Shown here piece by piece: positions 6,001-11,034 of a stretch of 11,034 nucleotides of DNA; position 1 is the first letter of the stretch; every line of letters starts with the position of its first letter. Source of the DNA: Sphingomonas sp. UBA1000 (GTDB lineage Bacteria > Pseudomonadota > Alphaproteobacteria > Sphingomonadales > Sphingomonadaceae); assembly GCA_002291855.1 (NCBI GenBank), contig DBAW01000133.1, positions 1 through 11,034 of the forward strand. The letters are read 5' to 3'. The notes below the pieces were generated by a model, which was not told where the DNA came from, did not search any database, and saw only the letters and a program-made list of their open reading frames with translations. The translations under genes were made by a program, and so were the position numbers.

Positions 6001-8147
6001 GCCCGGCGCCCGACGCTCAGCTTGGGCACCTGATCGCTGTTGGCGAGCGCGGTGCCGCGCCCGGACAGCGACGGATTGGTCATGAAATAACGGTGCAGGT
6101 TGAACGGCCGCTCGCCCGGCTGGGTGCGGACATAGCTGCCGTCCGCGCCCAGCTCCCAGCTCTGCTCATTGTCGATGAGATTGGCGACCAGCACCTGATC
6201 GAGCACCTGATCATGCACGGTCTTGTTGGTGATCGGCAGCATATATTCGACCCGGCGGTCGAAGTTACGCGGCATCCAGTCGGCCGAGGAGATGAACAGC
6301 TTCGCCCGGTCATTGGGCAGGTCGCGCCCGCCGCCGAACGCGAAGATGCGGCTGTGCTCCAGAAACCGCCCGACGACCGATTTGACGCGGATATTGTCCG
6401 ACAGGCCGGGCACGCCGGGGCGCAGGCAGCAGATGCCGCGCACGATCAGCTCGATCACGACGCCCGCCGCGCTGGCTTCGTAGAGCTTGTCGATCATCGC
6501 CGGATCGACGAGCGAGTTCATCTTGGCCCAGATGCCGGCCGGCCGGCCGGCGCGGGCATGGGCGATTTCCTCGTCGATCAGCGCCGCGATCCGCGCCCGG
6601 AGGTCGAGCGGCGACATGGCAAGCAGTTCCAGCTCGGTCGGCTCGACATAGCCGGTGATATAGTTGAACAGCTGCGCGGCATCGCGCCCGGCGCGCGGAT
6701 CGGCGGTGAAATAACTGAGATCGGTGTAGATGCGCGCCGTCACCGGATGATAATTGCCGGTGCCGAAATGGCAGTAGGTGCGATAGCCCTCACCCTCGCG
6801 GCGGACGACCATCGACACCTTGGCATGGGTCTTCCACTCGATAAAGCCATAGACGACCTGCACGCCCGCCCGCTCCAGCGCCGACGCCCAGAGCAGATTC
6901 TGCTCTTCATCGAACCGCGCCTTCAGCTCGACCACCGCCGTCACCGACTTGCCGGCCTCTGCCGCCGCGATCAGCGCCTGAATGACCGCCGACTGCTTGC
7001 CCGCGCGGTAGAGCGTCTGCTTGATGGCGACCACGTCCGGATCGGCCGCCGCCTGTTGCAGGAAGGCGAGCACGACGTCGAACGTTTCATAGGGATGGTG
7101 GACGACGATGTCCTTGGCGCGGATGGCGGCGAAACAATCGCCGCCATATTCGCGGATGCGCTCGGGAAAGCGCGGGCTGAACGGCACCCATTTCAGGTCC
7201 GGCCGGTCTTCCTCGACCAGCGCCTCAAGGTCGCCGATGCCAAGCAGCCCGTCGGCCTCGGTCAGGATCGCGTCGGCGGCCAGCTCGCCGCGCACCAGCG
7301 TTTCGAGCGCGGCGGGCATGCTCGCCTCCAGCTCCAGCCGGATCACCCGGCCACGGCGGCGGCGCTTGATCGCGCTGCGGAAGTAACGGACCAGATCCTC
7401 GGCCTCTTCCTCCAGCTCGATATCGCTGTCGCGGATGATGCGGAACGCCCCTGCCCCCAGCACCCGGTAGCCGGGGAAGAGCAGATCGGTGAAGCAGCGC
7501 AGCACCGATTCCATCGCGATGTAGCGCGCCGGTTCGCCGGGAATGCGCACGAAGCGCGGCAGCGTCGGCGGCAGCATCACCAGCTCGCGGATCGGTTCCT
7601 TGTCCGACAGGCGGACAAGGTCGAAGATCAGCGTCAGCCCCTTGTTGGGGATGAACGGGAACGGATGCGCCGGATCGAGCGCCTGGGGGGTGATGATCGG
7701 GAAAATCTGATTGCGGAAATGCGCCTCCAGCCAGGCCCGGTCGGCAGCCGGCAGATCGTCGCCGCGCACGACGCTGATCCCCGCGCCCTCAAGGGCATCG
7801 CGCAGATCCGCCCAGACGCGCTGCTGGCTCGCCATCAGCGCTTCGGATCCGTCGGTGACGGCGGCCAGCTGCTGGATGACGGTCAGCCCGTCGAACGCGC
7901 GTTCCTCGACGCCCTGCATCTGCTGGCCCTTCAGCCCGGCGACGCGGACCATGAAGAACTCATCGAGGTTCGATCCGGAAATCGACAGGAAGCGCAGCCG
8001 CTCGAGCAGCGGATGTGCGGGGTTGCACGCTTCCTCCAGCACCCGGCGGTTGAACGCCAGCCACGACATTTCGCGGTTGAAATAACGCTGATCGCCGGCG
8101 GATGCCGGGCGGTCGTCGGCGGGGTCGAGCGGCCGGGGGCGCGCCAT
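5997..8147 (-). CDS. ppk1: Polyphosphate kinase 1
   Basis: This 716-aa enzyme reversibly polymerises the ATP gamma-phosphate into long-chain polyphosphate, usually at the inner membrane or in granules. Full length for PPK1, with N, H, C1 and C2 regions: RYFNREMSWLAFN (21-33), SGSNLDEFFMVRVAG (57-71), HHPYETFD (350-357), KQTLYR (376-381). The two catalytic-region histidines (E. coli His435 and His454) match His441 in THAK and His460 in CHFGTGNYH. The autophosphorylated one is His441 by analogy. The Asn after GTGNY/F in E. coli is His here, as in many alphaproteobacteria. It starts 1 nt inside the hdaA stop (TGATG) and ends overlapping ppx by 4 nt. Confidence 0.97.
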   Translation of the reverse strand: MARPRPLDPADDRPASAGDQRYFNREMSWLAFNRRVLEEACNPAHPLLERLRFLSISGSNLDEFFMVRVAGLKGQQMQGVEERAFDGLTVIQQLAAVTDGSEALMASQQRVWADLRDALEGAGISVVRGDDLPAADRAWLEAHFRNQIFPIITPQALDPAHPFPFIPNKGLTLIFDLVRLSDKEPIRELVMLPPTLPRFVRIPGEPARYIAMESVLRCFTDLLFPGYRVLGAGAFRIIRDSDIELEEEAEDLVRYFRSAIKRRRRGRVIRLELEASMPAALETLVRGELAADAILTEADGLLGIGDLEALVEEDRPDLKWVPFSPRFPERIREYGGDCFAAIRAKDIVVHHPYETFDVVLAFLQQAAADPDVVAIKQTLYRAGKQSAVIQALIAAAEAGKSVTAVVELKARFDEEQNLLWASALERAGVQVVYGFIEWKTHAKVSMVVRREGEGYRTYCHFGTGNYHPVTARIYTDLSYFTADPRAGRDAAQLFNYITGYVEPTELELLAMSPLDLRARIAALIDEEIAHARAGRPAGIWAKMNSLVDPAMIDKLYEASAAGVVIELIVRGICCLRPGVPGLSDNIRVKSVVGRFLEHSRIFAFGGGRDLPNDRAKLFISSADWMPRNFDRRVEYMLPITNKTVHDQVLDQVLVANLIDNEQSWELGADGSYVRTQPGERPFNLHRYFMTNPSLSGRGTALANSDQVPKLSVGRRA

Positions 8148-8752
8148 CAGAACAGATCCTCCTGCTTGTGACCGAACAGGTCACGCGCCAGCCTTACCGA
8201 AATCCGCACGCGCTTGGCGAGGGCCGCTTCGTCGAGAAGATCGACCGCGCGCAGGATGCCGACATAGCTGCGCTCGATCCGCGCGCCGAGCCAGGGCGCA
8301 AGATCGGGCGGACAGGCCAGCCCGCGCTGGGCGAGCAGCTTGTCGATCAGCGCGGCGGTCATCGCCTCGTCGGGCTCGCCGATGCGCACCACCGGGGTGG
8401 CCGACAGGCGCGAGCGCAGGTCGGGCAGCCGCACCCGCCAGGCCGGGGGCGGCTGATCGGCGATGATCAGCAGCGGGCGGCGTTCGGTCTGGGCGGCGTT
8501 CCACGCGTGGAACAGCTCATCCTCGGGCCGGCGTTCGGCATCGTCGAACAGCCGCCCGCCGCTCGACCGGGCGAACAGCCGGCCGAGCAGGCTGCGCCCC
8601 GATTTGCGCGGCCCGACCAGGATCGTCGCCATCACCGGCCAGGTGCCCCAATGATCGAGATGGCGCACCGCCTGCGCATTCACCTCGCCCACGATAAAAT
8701 CTTCCTGCCGCTCCTCGGCCGGCCAGCCCAGCGGCAGCGCCATCTGGCTCAT
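8147..8752 (-). CDS. hdaA: HdaA/Hda-type regulator of DnaA (regulatory inactivation of DnaA)
   Basis: This 201-aa protein resembles the DnaA AAA+ core without a DNA-binding domain, as in Hda. With the DNA-loaded sliding clamp, Hda proteins promote ATP hydrolysis by DnaA and so limit re-initiation of replication. Seen here: clamp-binding motif QMALPL at residues 3-8, P-loop GPRKSGRS (47-54), Walker B LLIIAD (94-99), a box VII-like DLRSRL with candidate Arg finger (111-116), and a sensor 2-like helix RSYVGILRAVD (161-171). The usual P-loop Lys is Arg, as I recall for E. coli Hda. The ATG at 8750-8752 overlaps the upstream stop by 4 nt. A second Met three codons later (Met4) would destroy the clamp motif, so I keep the first. 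Confidence 0.88.
   Translation of the reverse strand: MSQMALPLGWPAEERQEDFIVGEVNAQAVRHLDHWGTWPVMATILVGPRKSGRSLLGRLFARSSGGRLFDDAERRPEDELFHAWNAAQTERRPLLIIADQPPPAWRVRLPDLRSRLSATPVVRIGEPDEAMTAALIDKLLAQRGLACPPDLAPWLGARIERSYVGILRAVDLLDEAALAKRVRISVRLARDLFGHKQEDLF
8158..8163 (-). promoter_or_regulatory. Strong Shine-Dalgarno for ppk1 inside hdaA
   Basis: AGGAGG on the minus strand lies within the last codons of hdaA (QEDLF), 10 nt before the ppk1 ATG. It is the best ribosome binding site noticed in the four-gene unit. It supports the ppk1 start at 8147 and would allow initiation beyond simple coupling. Confidence 0.65.
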
Positions 8753-10041
8753 CTGGGCGGCTGCGCCCCGGCGGGCGCGGCGGGCGTGCCGCGCCGGATG
8801 CGCAGCGCCCCCGCGCCCTCCTGCACCTGCCAGCCGCGCGCGGCGAGCGCGGTGCGAAGCGCCGCCTGATCGCCCTCGAATGTCACCCGCATCACCGACA
8901 CGCCGCCCAGCGCGAGGCTGGACGTCGCCGCCGCGCGCACGCCCGGCACCGCGCGCAGCGCCGCTTCGGCCGCACTGACGGCGGCGGCATCGGGGGTGTC
9001 GAACTGGATGGTGATCGCGGTTGCCGCCGGCGGCGGCGCATCGGTCAGCTGCGCCTCGTCGCCGGCCATGTCGACGGGATCGTCGACCGTCTCGGGCAGC
9101 AGCGCCGCCATGTCGATCGCCAGCCCCGGATCGGGGGTCAGCCGCCCGGCCTGAAGCGCTGCGGCATAAAGCGCGTCCATCCGCTTCACGCCTTCATCCA
9201 TCAGCCGCGGCAGCGCCTCGCTCGACCCGACGCGCAGCACGAACCCGCCCAGATACTGGCGGTCCGGCCCGTGATAGGCGGCAAAGCGCCCGATCACCGG
9301 CCCGCCCGGCCATTCGCGCATCAGCCGCACTTCGGGGATCAGCACATCGGCCGCGCCATAGCTGTCGAGCAGCAGCCGCCACCAATTGCGCCCCGGCCTC
9401 AGGCTCTGCCCGGCATTGAGCACCAGCGGATCGACGCCGGTGCCGGTCGGGCGGACATAATCGACCGGGCTGGAGCCGGTGCGGAAGCGCGCCCAGGCCT
9501 GTTGCCACAGGCTGCGCGCCTCAAGCGCCTGCGCCGTGCCGCCCGACCATTCGATCGGCAGCACCAGCATCGGCGCGGATCGCCTCAGCCCGCCGGTCGC
9601 GCCGAGGATCTGGCCAGTGCGGGCACGGTCGAACAGCACGCCCAGCCGCGCGACATAGCGGCGCGGGCCGATCTGTTCCTCCTCGACGACGATCCCGGCG
9701 ACCATCTGGTCGAGCGCCGAATCGGACAGGCCGGGGCCGGGCGTGCCGCCATGGGTGCGCGCCCACAGCGCCTTCCAGCCGCGCCGCTGCGCCTCGCGCC
9801 AGCCGCCCAGCCGCGCCGCTTCGGCGTTCGGCCCGACGACATCGACCTCGATCCCGCCGACCTCGAAACTCGATGAGCTGTCGATGGGCGGCACCCCACG
9901 CTCGCCCTCGATCTGCGCGCGCAGCCCCGCGCCCGACAGCGTCCAGCCAAGCGCGGCAAGCGCACAGGCCGCAGCGCCCAGCACCGGCACGGCACCGGCC
10001 GGCACCGGCGGCAGGAAACGGAAACGGGCAAGCACGGTCAC
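8749..10041 (-). CDS. Exported DUF2066-like protein with C-terminal ferredoxin-like domain
   Basis: This 430-aa protein has unknown function. A basic N-terminus (Arg6, Arg8) and hydrophobic stretch (about 17-38) form a signal peptide or anchor, with likely cleavage near LRAQ (40-43). Residues 59-150 resemble DUF2066: FEVGGIEVDVVGPNAEAAR, then a helix REAQRRGWKALW and a strand YVARLGVLFD. Residues 343-416 alternate strands and helices in a ferredoxin-like pattern like heavy-metal-associated domains, but no CxxC is present; the only Cys (26) is in the signal segment. The GTG start at 10041 is chosen because AGAAGG lies 5 nt upstream. A longer frame runs to 10914 but would cover purM. The stop overlaps hdaA by 4 nt. 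Confidence 0.75.
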   Translation of the reverse strand: MTVLARFRFLPPVPAGAVPVLGAAACALAALGWTLSGAGLRAQIEGERGVPPIDSSSSFEVGGIEVDVVGPNAEAARLGGWREAQRRGWKALWARTHGGTPGPGLSDSALDQMVAGIVVEEEQIGPRRYVARLGVLFDRARTGQILGATGGLRRSAPMLVLPIEWSGGTAQALEARSLWQQAWARFRTGSSPVDYVRPTGTGVDPLVLNAGQSLRPGRNWWRLLLDSYGAADVLIPEVRLMREWPGGPVIGRFAAYHGPDRQYLGGFVLRVGSSEALPRLMDEGVKRMDALYAAALQAGRLTPDPGLAIDMAALLPETVDDPVDMAGDEAQLTDAPPPAATAITIQFDTPDAAAVSAAEAALRAVPGVRAAATSSLALGGVSVMRVTFEGDQAALRTALAARGWQVQEGAGALRIRRGTPAAPAGAQPPR

Positions 10042-10046
10042 GCCGC

Positions 10047-10052
10047 CCTTCT
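10047..10052 (-). promoter_or_regulatory. Shine-Dalgarno fixing the GTG start of the DUF2066-like gene
   Basis: Minus-strand AGAAGG lies 5 nt before GTG at 10039-10041 and 11 nt before a second in-frame GTG. This favours the first GTG over an upstream ATG at 10078-10080, which has no such site. Confidence 0.55.
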
Positions 10053-10101
10053 GGCGTGTCGGCGGTGGAAATCCAAGCATGTTGTCGCTAGGGCCGACGA
10101 C

Positions 10102-11034
10102 ATGACGGACAACAAGCCCTATACCTATGCCCAGGCCGGCGTCTCGATCGCGGCGGGCAATGCGCTGGTCAAGGCCATCGCCCCGCTGGCCCGCGCAACC
10201 CGGCGGCCCGGCGCCGATGCCGATCTGGGCGGCTTTGGCGGGTTTTTCGACCTGAAGGCGGCGGGCTATACCGATCCGCTGCTGGTCGCCGCCAATGACG
10301 GGGTGGGCACCAAGCTCAAGCTTGCCATAGAGCATGACCGGCATGACGGGGTGGGCATCGATCTGGTCGCGATGTGCGCCAACGACCTGATCGTCCAGGG
10401 TGCCGAGCCTTTGTTCTTCCTCGATTATTATGCGACCGGCCGGCTGGAACCGGGGGTCGCCGAGCGGGTGATCGCCGGCATCGCCGAGGGGTGCCGCCAG
10501 GCCGGCTGCGCGCTGATCGGCGGCGAAACCGCCGAAATGCCGGGCATGTATGCGCCCGGCGACTATGACCTTGCCGGCTTTTGCGTCGGCGCGGTCGAGC
10601 GCGATCAGGCGCTGACCGGCAACCGCGTGCAGGCGGGCGACCTGATCCTCGGCATCGCGTCGTCGGGCGTGCATTCCAACGGCTATTCGCTGGTCCGGCG
10701 GCTGGCCGCCGACCGGGGGTGGAAGCTCGACCGGCCGGCGCTGTTCGACAATGAAGTGCTGCTGATCGACGCGCTGATGGCCCCGACGCGCATCTATGTC
10801 CGCGCGCTGCTGCCCGAAGTGCGCGCCGGGCGCATCCATGCGCTTGCCCACATCACCGGCGGCGGGCTGCTGGAGAACATTCCCCGCGTGCTGCCTGCCG
10901 ATCTGCACGCGCATATCGACGCCGATGCCTGGCCGCAGCCGCGGCTGATGGCGTTTCTGCAGGCGCAGGGCGCGATCGAGCCGGCGGAAATGGCGCGCAC
11001 CTTCAACTGCGGGATCGGCATGGCGGTGATCGTG
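10102..11034 (+). CDS. purM: Phosphoribosylformylglycinamidine cyclo-ligase (AIR synthetase), 3' end outside window
   Basis: The first 311 residues are present and the frame is open to the right edge; the full protein is usually about 345-370 aa. The enzyme uses ATP to cyclise FGAM to aminoimidazole ribonucleotide, a step of de novo purine synthesis. Family motifs: YAQAGVSI (9-16), ANDGVGTKLK (64-73), CANDL (92-96), GGETAEMPG (140-148), ASSGVHSNGYSLVR (186-199), HITGGGLLENIPR (250-262) and FNCGIGM (301-307). The ATG at 10102 fits the family N-terminus; only a weak AGGG lies upstream. It is divergent from the DUF2066-like gene across 60 nt. purN often follows in alphaproteobacteria but is not in view. 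Confidence 0.96.
   Translation, partial: MTDNKPYTYAQAGVSIAAGNALVKAIAPLARATRRPGADADLGGFGGFFDLKAAGYTDPLLVAANDGVGTKLKLAIEHDRHDGVGIDLVAMCANDLIVQGAEPLFFLDYYATGRLEPGVAERVIAGIAEGCRQAGCALIGGETAEMPGMYAPGDYDLAGFCVGAVERDQALTGNRVQAGDLILGIASSGVHSNGYSLVRRLAADRGWKLDRPALFDNEVLLIDALMAPTRIYVRALLPEVRAGRIHALAHITGGGLLENIPRVLPADLHAHIDADAWPQPRLMAFLQAQGAIEPAEMARTFNCGIGMAVIV

Noticed and set aside
6537..6552. GGCC/CCGG alternating run as a regulatory palindrome
   Set aside because: It lies inside ppk1 coding for an ordinary Arg/Ala/Gly/Pro stretch and is explained by GC-rich codon use.
6093..8171. Long plus-strand open frame (692 codons) opposite ppk1
   Set aside because: The minus strand encodes complete PPK1 with catalytic histidines. 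The plus product is a low-complexity, charged shadow with no known motif.
10042..10914. N-terminal extension of the DUF2066-like frame to an ATG at 10914
   Set aside because: It would overlap about 810 nt of purM on the opposite strand, shows no domain, and places the signal peptide in mid-protein. The GTG at 10041 has a Shine-Dalgarno.

Overview
The window is GC-rich bacterial chromosome, tightly packed with housekeeping genes. Protein sequences and gene order point to an alphaproteobacterium, most likely a sphingomonad. Supporting signs are an HdaA-type DnaA regulator beside ppk1 and ppx, the alphaproteobacterial form of PPK1 (GTGNYH), an RNase D divergent from aspS, and a DUF2066-like exported protein next to purM. 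This placement is inference from remembered families; no search was run. There are nine protein genes, the last cut by the window edge. No tRNA, rRNA, CRISPR array, insertion sequence or prophage gene is visible.

Left part (1-2953, minus strand): the edge carries two 19-nt direct copies 29 nt apart, directly downstream of a PPK2-family polyphosphate kinase gene. Next come a 172-nt gap with a strong hairpin and aspS (aspartyl-tRNA synthetase). The aspS start lies 6 nt from the end of a possible -10 element whose -35 is a perfect TTGACA, so the mRNA may be leaderless.

Middle (2954-4515): on the plus strand rnd (RNase D, HRDC-containing) overlaps by ATGA a small lipoprotein gene of the peptidase inhibitor I78 family. 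This pair converges on ppx. The 48-nt gap and ppx 3' end hold a 13-nt triplicate that puts a stop in each frame.

Right part (4504-10041, minus strand): a four-gene unit runs DUF2066-like exported protein, hdaA, ppk1, ppx, with overlaps of 4, 1 and 4 nt. Such overlaps imply one transcript and coupled translation. It joins a replication-initiation brake (HdaA) to the enzymes that make (PPK1) and degrade (PPX) polyphosphate; with ppk2, three polyphosphate enzymes lie within about 8 kb. Divergently, 60 nt away, starts purM (AIR synthetase, de novo purine synthesis), which runs off the right edge.

I see no convincing undescribed defence or mobile system. The best leads are the coupled DUF2066-hdaA-ppk1-ppx unit, the edge repeat, the possible leaderless palindromic aspS promoter and the RNase D/I78 coupling.
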